Assembly (NCBI GenBank): GCA_024640085.1
Contig: JAHEFR010000017.1
Coordinates: forward strand, 1 to 64,000
Source of the DNA: Gammaproteobacteria bacterium
GTDB taxonomy: Bacteria > Pseudomonadota > Gammaproteobacteria > Steroidobacterales > XN24
Direction of reading: 5' to 3'
DNA: 64,000 nucleotides
Under the pieces are notes generated by a model, which was not told the DNA's origin, searched no databases, and worked only from the letters and a program-made list of their open reading frames with translations. Of the stretch, positions 30,777 to 38,981 are shown piece by piece. The stretch's first letter is position 1. Every line of letters starts with the position of its first letter. Both the position numbers and the translations under genes were made by a program.

Positions 30777-33605
30777 ATGACAGAGCGAAATCCCGTACGG
30801 GACGCTGTTCGTTACGCACTGACGGCTGGTGTGGCGGCATCTTTTGTGGGCGCGCCTGCGGCGACGCTTGCACAGGATGACGTAGCAGTCCAGGACAAGG
30901 TCACGGTGACCGGCTCGCGCATCAAGCGTGTCGACATCGAGGGCCCGTCACCGGTTTCGGTTATTTCCCGCGAGGACATCGATGCCTCCGGCGAAATCTC
31001 CGTGGCCGAAGTGCTGCGCGGCAGTTCCTTCAACACATTCGGTTCTTTCCGGCAGCGGTCCGGTAGTTCCGCCCAGTCCCAGAACGTCGTCAGCCTTCGC
31101 GGCCTCGGCGGGCAGCGGACTCTGGTCCTGATCGACGGGCGTCGTATCACCGGCGCACCGACCTTCGGCGCCGGTTCCGCGACCAACCTGAGCACGATCC
31201 CACTGGCTGCGGTCGAGCGTATCGAGGTCCTGCGCGACGGCGCGTCGGCCATCTACGGGTCCGATGCGGTGGGTGGTGTGATCAACATCATCCTGCGCAA
31301 GGACTACGAGGGCATGCACCTGAGCTACGGCGTCGGCCGGCCCACCCAGACCGGCGGCGACGAGAACAGCGCCAGCATCGTGGGCGGCGTCAGCGGCGCC
31401 AAGGGCAACATCACCTTCGCCTTCGACTGGCAGCAGAAGGACATGATCTACAACGGTGACCGCAGCTTCTCGGCCGTCGGCCTGTCCTCCTACGGCTTCC
31501 CGGGCAGCTATTTCGGGTACCTGACCACCAACGACCCGAGAAACCCGTCGATGGCCTTCTCGACAGATAATGACGGCGACGGAACGGCTGACGCCGACCT
31601 GGTCCCGGCCTATCTGTCCGTCGGCACGTTCCCGGATCCGCGTTGCCCCGCCAATCTCGGTGAAAGCGAGACCTATCCCGAGTCCCAGTACCGGGCGCCC
31701 CGTTGCCGGTTCAACTACGCCGGCACCTCGGCCAATGAAGCGGACAACAACACCAAGAGCTTCTTCATTAACGGCAACTACGACATCAACGAGTCGACGA
31801 CGTTCGTGACCCGCGGGACCTTCTCGTTCAACGAGAACTTCGGCCGGTACGCGCCGAGCCCGTTCACGGCGCCGTTCCCGACCATTTCCGCCGCCAACCC
31901 CAACAACCCGACGATCCCCGGCAGCACCAGCGCCGAGAACGGCCAGCCGTTCCAGGGCACTTCGGTGATGGCGGACACGGATGGCGACGGGACGGGTGAT
32001 ACCCAGGTCGATGGGCCGTTTGACGTCTCCGCGTTCTACCGGAACGTCCCGGGCGGCTTCCGCGACACCCACATCGACGACACCCTTGTCGACTACATGG
32101 CCGGTCTCCAGGGAACCGTGGACTGGCTCGGCGGCATGGATTGGGAACTGGGCGCCCAGTGGAGCAAGCAGTGGAGCAATTCCGCGTCTCCGGGTCTCGG
32201 TCTCGCTCCGAACATCCAGGCGGCCATCGACAGCGGCACGTTCGACATGTTTGCCCAGAACACCGCATGGGACACCAACCCGTCTCAGGCGGCGGCCCAG
32301 CAGGCGGCGGCTCTCACCGGCACCTTCGACGCCTCGACACGTATCGTGAGCTTCGACGGCCAGGTGACGTTCGACGCCTTCCAGATGAAGAACGGCGCCG
32401 TGCCCGTGGCCCTCGGCTTCGAGTACCGCGACGACAAGTTCGAGCAGGAATATGACGAGCAGTCGAATGCCGGCAACATCCAGGGATCGGCAGGTGGCCA
32501 GGACGTGACGGGTGCCCGCGTGGTCCAGTCGCTGTTCGCCGAGACCACTATCCCGGTACTGAGCATGCTGGACTTCAACATCGCCGGACGCTACGACCGC
32601 TACAACGACTTCGGCACCACCGTGAACCCGAAGCTCAGCGTGGCCTTCCGGCCGCTGGACAGCCTGCTGCTGCGCGGCTCCTACGGCACCGGCTTCCGGG
32701 CCCCCAGCATGTCGGAGCTCTACAGCGGCGCGTCACAGTCCTTCGACAACGCCATCGACGCCCGGGCCTGCGGCAACAACGCCTTCGGCGACCCCGCCAC
32801 GGGGCGGCTGGATTCGCAGTACGCGACGGACGATGTGCCTCCGGGCAACCCCTGCCTCTCCACCCAGTACCAGAACTTCCAGGGCGGAAATCGGGACCTC
32901 TCCGCCGAGAAGTCCAACTCCTGGAATGTGGGCCTGGTGTGGAACCCGCTGGACGACCTGTCGGTCGCGCTGGACTGGTTCAATATCGAACTCGAGGACG
33001 AGATCGGCATTGCGTCCATGCAGGCGCTGATGGACCAGGAGTACGCGCTGGATCCGTCGCCCCCGTCGGGCGGAACGGTCGGCGAGGTCACCCGTTTCCA
33101 GAACGGCAACGTGTGGTTCCTGAACCGGGTTAACTCCAACATCGCCAAGCGCAAGACCGACGGTCTGGACATCGAGGGCAGCTACGCGTTCTCGATTGGC
33201 TCCATCGGCGACTTCCGCGCCGGAATCCAGTGGACCTACGTCAACGAGTACGAGCGTGACGAGGGCAACGGCGACGGCCTGCAGCCGCCCGCCTTCTTCG
33301 CCCCCGACAACCGTGGCACCGGTTCGCTGAACTGGTCTCTCGGAGACTTCAGCGCCAACGCGATCTGGAACTACATTTCCTCGGCGGACAACAAGATCCA
33401 GGACTACCACCTGGACAACTGGTCCACCCTGGATCTCTCGGTCGGGTACGCCACGCCATGGAACGGCCTGGTCACGATCGGCGCGCGGAACGTCTTCGAC
33501 GAAGATCCGCCGACGAGCCAGGGCCTGTCGAACCCGTACTACTCGAACCAGCTGCACGACGTGTATGGCCGCGTGCCGTACCTCCGTTACGAGCAGGATC
33601 TCTGA
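30777..33605 (+). CDS. TonB-dependent outer membrane receptor
   Basis: A 942-residue active transporter of the outer membrane. Signal peptide residues 1-33 (ending PAATLAQ), TonB-box-like region after it (DKVTVTGSRIKR), plug domain about 45-160 (SVISREDIDASGEISVAEVL, VSLRGLGGQRTLVLIDGRR, IEVLRDGASAIYGSDAVGGV), then a 22-strand-type barrel with the receptor signature LRGSYGTGFRAPSMSEL and a C-terminal strand ending YLRYEQDL. Two DxDGDGxxD calcium-type loops lie in the barrel part near residues 263 and 400. It uses TonB-ExbBD energy to import an unknown large ligand. It begins the sulfotransferase island but is cut off from the downstream operon by a strong terminator. The ATG at 30777 has an ideal ribosome site. 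Confidence 0.95.
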   Translation: MTERNPVRDAVRYALTAGVAASFVGAPAATLAQDDVAVQDKVTVTGSRIKRVDIEGPSPVSVISREDIDASGEISVAEVLRGSSFNTFGSFRQRSGSSAQSQNVVSLRGLGGQRTLVLIDGRRITGAPTFGAGSATNLSTIPLAAVERIEVLRDGASAIYGSDAVGGVINIILRKDYEGMHLSYGVGRPTQTGGDENSASIVGGVSGAKGNITFAFDWQQKDMIYNGDRSFSAVGLSSYGFPGSYFGYLTTNDPRNPSMAFSTDNDGDGTADADLVPAYLSVGTFPDPRCPANLGESETYPESQYRAPRCRFNYAGTSANEADNNTKSFFINGNYDINESTTFVTRGTFSFNENFGRYAPSPFTAPFPTISAANPNNPTIPGSTSAENGQPFQGTSVMADTDGDGTGDTQVDGPFDVSAFYRNVPGGFRDTHIDDTLVDYMAGLQGTVDWLGGMDWELGAQWSKQWSNSASPGLGLAPNIQAAIDSGTFDMFAQNTAWDTNPSQAAAQQAAALTGTFDASTRIVSFDGQVTFDAFQMKNGAVPVALGFEYRDDKFEQEYDEQSNAGNIQGSAGGQDVTGARVVQSLFAETTIPVLSMLDFNIAGRYDRYNDFGTTVNPKLSVAFRPLDSLLLRGSYGTGFRAPSMSELYSGASQSFDNAIDARACGNNAFGDPATGRLDSQYATDDVPPGNPCLSTQYQNFQGGNRDLSAEKSNSWNVGLVWNPLDDLSVALDWFNIELEDEIGIASMQALMDQEYALDPSPPSGGTVGEVTRFQNGNVWFLNRVNSNIAKRKTDGLDIEGSYAFSIGSIGDFRAGIQWTYVNEYERDEGNGDGLQPPAFFAPDNRGTGSLNWSLGDFSANAIWNYISSADNKIQDYHLDNWSTLDLSVGYATPWNGLVTIGARNVFDEDPPTSQGLSNPYYSNQLHDVYGRVPYLRYEQDL

Positions 33606-33636
33606 TCGGGTAGATCGGAATAAGGTCTCTGACCTG

Positions 33637-33668
33637 AGATGGCCCGCCTCGGCGGGCCATCTTTTTTT
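33637..33668 (+). terminator. Strong intrinsic terminator after the TonB receptor
   Basis: A ten-base GC-rich stem (GATGGCCCGC, 33638-33647, and its complement 33652-33661) with a CTCG loop is followed by seven T residues (33662-33668). It separates transcription of the receptor from the oxygenase-sulfotransferase operon that begins at 33771. Confidence 0.93.
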
Positions 33669-33770
33669 GCGCCGACTCAAACGCCCATGGCGCCTCGCCG
33701 CCCCGGATTCCGCCTGCGCGACTTGATATCATTGGCGGCTTGATCATCAGCCAGCGGACGATACCCGTAA

Positions 33771-36731
33771 GTGAACCATCCCGGCAGCCCTGACACCGGC
33801 TGGCAGCCGCTGCCGCCGAGACGCCGCATGATGGCGCAGGCCGTCGACCTGCACCAGCGAGGCCGCTTCGTGGAGGCGGAGCGCATCTATCGGCGCATCC
33901 TCCAGGCCGAACCCGGCCACCCGGACGCCCTGCACCTGCTGGGACTGATCGCGAGGGAGGCGGGCAATATCGATGACGCCATCCGGCTGGTACAGAAGGC
34001 CATCGCAGCGAGCCCTGAAACGGTCTCGTTCCGGTCCAACCTCGCCATGCTGCTGGAAGAGGCCGGCCGCTATCCGGACTGCGAGACCGCGGCCCGGGAA
34101 GCCCTGCGCCTGGAACCCCGGAACGGCAATGCCCTGCACTGCCTCGCCAACGCCCTGAGAGCCACCGACCGTTACGGGGAGGCCGCCGACGCCTACGAGC
34201 GGGCGGTGCGGGCAATCCCTGACGATGCGCTGTTGTGGTCGAACTACGGCGCGACCCTGCAGACCCTGGGCCGGCACGAGGACGCCATCCTCGCCCTCCG
34301 GCGCGCCCTGGCCCTGAGCCCCGGCCAGCCGGAGCTGTACTCGAACCTGGGAAATGCGCAGCTTGCCGCCGGGCACCCGGATGCGGCGCTGAACTCGTAT
34401 CGGGAAGCGATCAGGGTGGACCCGGGATTCGCGGCGAGCTATACCAACCTCGCCAGCGCACTGCTCCAGGCGGGCAAGGCTGAGGAGGCCGAACCGGTCC
34501 TCCGGCAGTGCCTGGAGATCAGTCCTGGGAACCGGAGGGCACTGGCCTACCTGGCGGCCGCGGCAAATGAGACGGGCGACCGTGACACCGTCGAGATATT
34601 GCTGGACTTCGACGAACTGATGGTTTCACGACTCGTCGACGTTCCGGAAGGCCACAGGGATCTCGAGGACTTCAATCGTTCCCTCGTCGAGCACGTCACC
34701 GCACACGGATCCCTGATGTGGGAACCGGTCACCAAGACGACGAGACGGGGCAGCCAGACCGGCGAGTTGCTGGACGACGCGCCGGGCCCTATCGCGGCCC
34801 TCGAAGAGATCGTGCGCGTGGCGATGGCTGAATACCTCGCTGCGATCCCGACCGGGTCGGATCACCCGTATCTGTCCACCGCCCCGGACGATTGGCGGCT
34901 GACGTTCTGGGCGACGGTACTGGAACGTGACGGCCACCAGGCGGCGCACGTCCATCCCACCGGCTGGCTCAGCGGCGTCTATTACGCCGCGGTCCCGCCA
35001 TCCGCGGATTCGGACGCTGATCACGCGGGCTGGATAGAGTTCGGCAGGCCACCGGAGGATTTCAGCCTGGACAGGGCCAGCCCGACGCGCCTGATCGAGC
35101 CCGAGCCCGGACGCATGTTGCTGTTCCCATCGTATTTCTACCACCGCACCCTGCCCTTCCGCGGAGTGGGGCGCCGGGTCAGTATCGCCTTCGACCTCGT
35201 CCCGGTCAGCGAACGTCAGGGCGCCGGGCGTAGTGTCGGAAGCCTGTCCGAGGCCGAAGTGCAGGCCGAAGCAGGGCGAATCGACCAGCTTCTGCGGGAC
35301 GGGCAATTTCGCCAGGCATGGGACAGGTCGGAACGGCTCGAGAATGCAGCGCCCGAGAATCCGGCGGCCAGACACCTTGCTGGACGGGTCGCCTTCCAGG
35401 TGGGGAGGCTGGAGGCGGCGGTCGGGCATTTTGCCGAGGCCTGCCGGCTGGCGCCGGATATGGCGAGATACCACGCCGACCTCGGGGCGTCCCTGCAGCA
35501 GCTGGGTCGACCGGCCGAGGCCGTACCGGCGCTGGAGAGGGCAGTGGAGCTGGCCCCGGATGTCACGGAGCCGCTCATGCGGCTGGGAACGATCCACAGC
35601 GACCGGGGCGATTTCGGCGCCGCTGAGGAGGCCTACGCGCGGGTCATCCGCAGAGATCCCAAGGCTGGAGGCGCCCACTACGGCCTCGCCTCCCTGAAGA
35701 CCTTCACCGGGGAAGACCCTCATATCGCGCAGATGGAGTCGCTGCTCGCCGATCCGTCCCTGGAACCGAACAACGAGGCGACCATCTGCTTCGGTCTGGC
35801 GAAAGCGATGGATCAGCTGGACCGTCTGGACGAGGCCATGGCCCTGTACGCGCGCGCCAATCGCCTTAAACGGGAGATGACCGACTTCGACATGGCGGCA
35901 GAACGGGTCAACGTGCAGCGGATCGCGGCCACATTCGAACCGGCGCTCTTCGAGAAATTCAGCGGCTCGGGCGATCCCTCCCAACTACCTGTGTTCGTCA
36001 TCGGGATGCCGCGATCCGGCACAACTCTGGCTGAGCAGATCCTGGCCTCCCACCCGCGAGTGCACGGCGCAGGGGAGATCAACGATCTGTGGCGCGTCCT
36101 TGGCGGCCTGGGACGGGTGCTGCCACCCGGCTCGAAGCAGCCTGAGGGAATCAGGGACGCGCCCCTGGAAATCTGGCGGGATCTCGGGAAGAGATATATC
36201 GACCGCATTACGATGTATTCACGCGACGCGGACCGGATTATCGACAAGCTGCCCTTCAACTACACCCTGGCCGGCATTATCCGTCTGATGCTGCCGCAGT
36301 CCCGGATCATCCATTGCGTCCGCGATCCCAGGGATACCTGCGTCTCCTGTTACATGACCTCGTTCCAGAACGACAGGGGTTTCACCTTCGACCTGGCCGA
36401 GCTTGGCGAGACCTACAGCCTGTACTGGGATCTCATGTGCCACTGGAGCACCGTGCTGCCCGGCGGCATGCACGAGGTCCGTTACGAGTCTCTGGTCGAG
36501 GATCCCGAGGGCCAGTCCCGGGCGATGGTGGAGTATCTCGGCCTCGATTGGTCGGAGGACTGCCTGAGCTTCTTCGACAATCCGCGTTCGGTGACGACGG
36601 CGAGCATGACCCAGGTCAGACAGCCGATATACAAGAGTTCCATCGGTCGCTGGCGCCGGTACAGTGACCATCTCGCCCCTCTCCTGCAGGGATTGGGCGA
36701 TATCAGCCGCTATGGAACCGACGAGGACTGA
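33771..36731 (+). CDS. Four-part fusion: TPR, 2OG/Fe(II) oxygenase, TPR, sulfotransferase
   Basis: A 986-residue cytoplasmic protein. Residues about 20-285: seven or so TPRs (for example LYSNLGNAQLAAGHPDAAL). Residues about 300-485: TIGR02466-like oxygenase with metal ligands His393 and His395 (HVHPTGWLSGVYYA), distal His458 (SYFYHRTLPF) and the Arg of RRVSIAFD. Residues about 500-660: a second TPR block. Residues about 735-975: PAPS-dependent sulfotransferase with PRSGTT (747-752), VHGAGE (Glu769), RDPRDTCVSCY (Arg851, Ser859) and RQPIYKSSIGRW. The frame is continuous with no frameshift, so this is a true fusion of a hydroxylase and a sulfotransferase. The GTG at 33771 is the likely start, with a weak ribosome site. 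One base separates its stop from the next ATG, so an operon with the two following genes is certain. Confidence 0.92.
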   Translation: MNHPGSPDTGWQPLPPRRRMMAQAVDLHQRGRFVEAERIYRRILQAEPGHPDALHLLGLIAREAGNIDDAIRLVQKAIAASPETVSFRSNLAMLLEEAGRYPDCETAAREALRLEPRNGNALHCLANALRATDRYGEAADAYERAVRAIPDDALLWSNYGATLQTLGRHEDAILALRRALALSPGQPELYSNLGNAQLAAGHPDAALNSYREAIRVDPGFAASYTNLASALLQAGKAEEAEPVLRQCLEISPGNRRALAYLAAAANETGDRDTVEILLDFDELMVSRLVDVPEGHRDLEDFNRSLVEHVTAHGSLMWEPVTKTTRRGSQTGELLDDAPGPIAALEEIVRVAMAEYLAAIPTGSDHPYLSTAPDDWRLTFWATVLERDGHQAAHVHPTGWLSGVYYAAVPPSADSDADHAGWIEFGRPPEDFSLDRASPTRLIEPEPGRMLLFPSYFYHRTLPFRGVGRRVSIAFDLVPVSERQGAGRSVGSLSEAEVQAEAGRIDQLLRDGQFRQAWDRSERLENAAPENPAARHLAGRVAFQVGRLEAAVGHFAEACRLAPDMARYHADLGASLQQLGRPAEAVPALERAVELAPDVTEPLMRLGTIHSDRGDFGAAEEAYARVIRRDPKAGGAHYGLASLKTFTGEDPHIAQMESLLADPSLEPNNEATICFGLAKAMDQLDRLDEAMALYARANRLKREMTDFDMAAERVNVQRIAATFEPALFEKFSGSGDPSQLPVFVIGMPRSGTTLAEQILASHPRVHGAGEINDLWRVLGGLGRVLPPGSKQPEGIRDAPLEIWRDLGKRYIDRITMYSRDADRIIDKLPFNYTLAGIIRLMLPQSRIIHCVRDPRDTCVSCYMTSFQNDRGFTFDLAELGETYSLYWDLMCHWSTVLPGGMHEVRYESLVEDPEGQSRAMVEYLGLDWSEDCLSFFDNPRSVTTASMTQVRQPIYKSSIGRWRRYSDHLAPLLQGLGDISRYGTDED

Positions 36732-36732
36732 C

Positions 36733-37377
36733 ATGATCAGGATCACGGATCTGTTCACCACGCCCATGATCGAGGCCCAGATGGCGGATCACGAGGACGT
36801 GTGCGGGCAACTCACGCAACTGTTCCTGGAAAAGGAGCAGCAAGGAGACGAATTCCGGTATCACAAGCAACGCGAGACCCAGTTCGGGCCTCTGTTCGAG
36901 AGCAAGTTCGACCTGTTCCGCTGGCAGGACCCACCGGTGGTGAGCGTCGCCCGGTTCTGCCACGCCAGCCTGGGCGAAGTCCTGAAGCAGCTGACGAAAT
37001 TCTCCGATGAGGAGCTCGGCAAGCTGCGGTTCAATTACCACGCCTGGTTCCACGTCACACGCAACGGCGGCTTCCAGGGGCTGCACAACCACCAGAATGC
37101 CTCCTGGTCCGGCATCTTCTGCGTCGACCCGGGAGACGAGTTGCCGGACCAGCCGGAGAGTGGCCTGGTGCGGTTCCACGATCCGCGCTGGTGTTCCTGG
37201 TTCCACTCGGAACCGGGCAACCTCGGCCTGAAGATGCCGTATCACCACGGTGGCTTCGACGTGACTCACCGGGCGGGCCGCCTGGTGATCTTCCCATCGT
37301 TCCTCATGCACGAGATCTTCGTCTACCGGGGCGAGCGCCCGCGCGTCGTCATCGCATTCAACTGCAGTATTACCTGA
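36733..37377 (+). CDS. 2OG/Fe(II) oxygenase sandwiched between sulfotransferases
   Basis: A 214-residue oxygenase of the TIGR02466-like group. Metal ligands: His118 and His120 in LHNHQNASWSGIF, distal His193 in SFLMHEIFVY, and the 2-oxoglutarate Arg in RPRVVIAFN. The long insertion between them contains a Trp/His-rich stretch (DPRWCSWFHSEPGN). The gene starts one base after the stop of the fusion gene and ends two bases before the next sulfotransferase, so the three are translated as a unit. The start MIRITDLFTTPMIEA at 36733 is typical of the family and is preceded by GAGGAC. It probably hydroxylates the same substrate that the flanking sulfotransferases act on. Confidence 0.88.
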   Translation: MIRITDLFTTPMIEAQMADHEDVCGQLTQLFLEKEQQGDEFRYHKQRETQFGPLFESKFDLFRWQDPPVVSVARFCHASLGEVLKQLTKFSDEELGKLRFNYHAWFHVTRNGGFQGLHNHQNASWSGIFCVDPGDELPDQPESGLVRFHDPRWCSWFHSEPGNLGLKMPYHHGGFDVTHRAGRLVIFPSFLMHEIFVYRGERPRVVIAFNCSIT

Positions 37378-37379
37378 CC

Positions 37380-38981
37380 ATGACCGGTGCAGCCGACCTG
37401 CGGCAGATCGTGGCAGGGCTGGGCGAGCTGGCCCGTGTCCGTCCGGGGGATGCCCTCCGCCAGGCAGAGCTGATCCTCCAGCAGTTCCCGCGGCTGGTGC
37501 CTGTCCGCTGCCTGGCGGCCAGGCTGGCGCGCAAGTCAGGGGACCTTGATCGCGCCGACGCCCACCTGGAGGCGGCCCTGGCGGAAGACCCCACAGCGAC
37601 GCCGGCCATTGCGGAAAAGGGCTCGCTGGCGGCCACCCGCGGCGAATACGCGGTGGCCGCCGGCTGCTTCCGCAGCCTGATCGACGCCGGCCAGCGGAAG
37701 CCCGATTTCTGGTTCAACCTTGCGTTGGCCGAGGAACGCCGAGGGCGTTTCGAGGAGGCTGCCCGGGCCTACCGTGATTCCCTGGCGGCCGGTGCCCCCA
37801 ACGTCGCCGAGGTCCACGGAAGGCTTGGCGGCGTCATGGCAGCCATGGGCGACGAAGGCGCCCGGGCCGAGTTCGAGACGGCGCTTGGGGAAGATGCGGA
37901 GTGCATCGAGGCTCTCCTCGGCCTCGGCATGGCAGAGCTGGCCGCCGGGCGCTTCGGCGATGCTCTGGATCGATTCCGGGCTTGCGTGGCTTCAAGGCCG
38001 GACTGTGCCGAGGCATGGCAACAGATTCTCGAGTCTAAGAGGCTGGCGAACCCCGAAGATCCGGACCTGGCCGCGGTTCGCTCGCTGATGGCGTCCCCTG
38101 GCCTTCCGGCGGAAACCAGGGAGCCCCTCGGTTTCGCCCTCGGTAAAGCCTGTGACGACCTCGCGCTCTACGACGAGGCCTTCGCATACTTCCGGCAGGC
38201 CAACGAACTCAAGCGCCGACGTCTGCCTGCGTTCGATCGCGGGAAACTGGACCGGGAGACCGAGGCTTTGCTGGCGTCTGGTGATGGCCCCGCCGCCGGC
38301 CCGAAGCGCCGGCGGGTGTCCCTGGTGCCGGTGTTCATCGTCGGCATGCCCCGCTCCGGTACCACCCTCGTGGACCAGATCATCACCGGCCATCCCGAGG
38401 CAAGGGGCGTCGGCGAGCTGGCTTTCTTCGACGCCGCGCCGCCCGGTAACGACGACGAGATCCGCGCCGCCTACCTGGAGCGCCTGGGCGCCTCCGGCAC
38501 CCGGGTCGTTACCAACAAGTACCCGGCCAACTTTCGCCATATCCCAGTCATCCGGCGCATTTTCCCGGAAGCGCGCATCGTCCACGTGGTCCGGGATCCG
38601 CTGGACACCTGCCTGTCGATCTTCTTCCAGGATTTCCCCGTCGGGAACCCGTACGCCAACGACCTGGAGGACATCACCGCCTATTACCGGAGTTACCGCC
38701 GGGTGTGTGAGCGTTGGGCCGGCCGGGGATCCGGTGTGCTGGAGATCAGCTACGAGTCGGTGCTGTCGGACCTGGAAGTCACCACGCGCCGCATGCTCGG
38801 ATATTGCGGGCTCCGCTGGTACCCCGGATGCATGGACTTCGTCAACAACCCGCAGCCCGTGACCACCCTGAGCCGCTGGCAGGTCCGCCAACCCCTCTAC
38901 ACCGGGTCCGTGGGGCGCTGGCGGCACTACCAGGATCACCTTGAGCCGCTGATCCGCGGACTGGGGCCCTCCACCGACTAG
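37380..38981 (+). CDS. TPR-sulfotransferase, third gene of the plus-strand operon
   Basis: A 533-residue protein: TPRs in about 5-260 (for example DRADAHLEAALAEDPTATPA, ARAYRDSLAAGAPNVAEVHG), sulfotransferase in about 300-525. PAPS motifs: MPRSGTTLVDQIITGHPE, GVGELAFFD, and VVRDPLDTCLSIFF. The C-terminal motif reads RQPLYTGSVGRW. It is shorter between the P-loop and the next motif than its paralogues. The ATG at 37380 lies two bases after the oxygenase stop; no separate ribosome site is visible, which fits coupling. Its stop shares CTAG with the stop of the convergent sulfotransferase. Confidence 0.92.
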   Translation: MTGAADLRQIVAGLGELARVRPGDALRQAELILQQFPRLVPVRCLAARLARKSGDLDRADAHLEAALAEDPTATPAIAEKGSLAATRGEYAVAAGCFRSLIDAGQRKPDFWFNLALAEERRGRFEEAARAYRDSLAAGAPNVAEVHGRLGGVMAAMGDEGARAEFETALGEDAECIEALLGLGMAELAAGRFGDALDRFRACVASRPDCAEAWQQILESKRLANPEDPDLAAVRSLMASPGLPAETREPLGFALGKACDDLALYDEAFAYFRQANELKRRRLPAFDRGKLDRETEALLASGDGPAAGPKRRRVSLVPVFIVGMPRSGTTLVDQIITGHPEARGVGELAFFDAAPPGNDDEIRAAYLERLGASGTRVVTNKYPANFRHIPVIRRIFPEARIVHVVRDPLDTCLSIFFQDFPVGNPYANDLEDITAYYRSYRRVCERWAGRGSGVLEISYESVLSDLEVTTRRMLGYCGLRWYPGCMDFVNNPQPVTTLSRWQVRQPLYTGSVGRWRHYQDHLEPLIRGLGPSTD

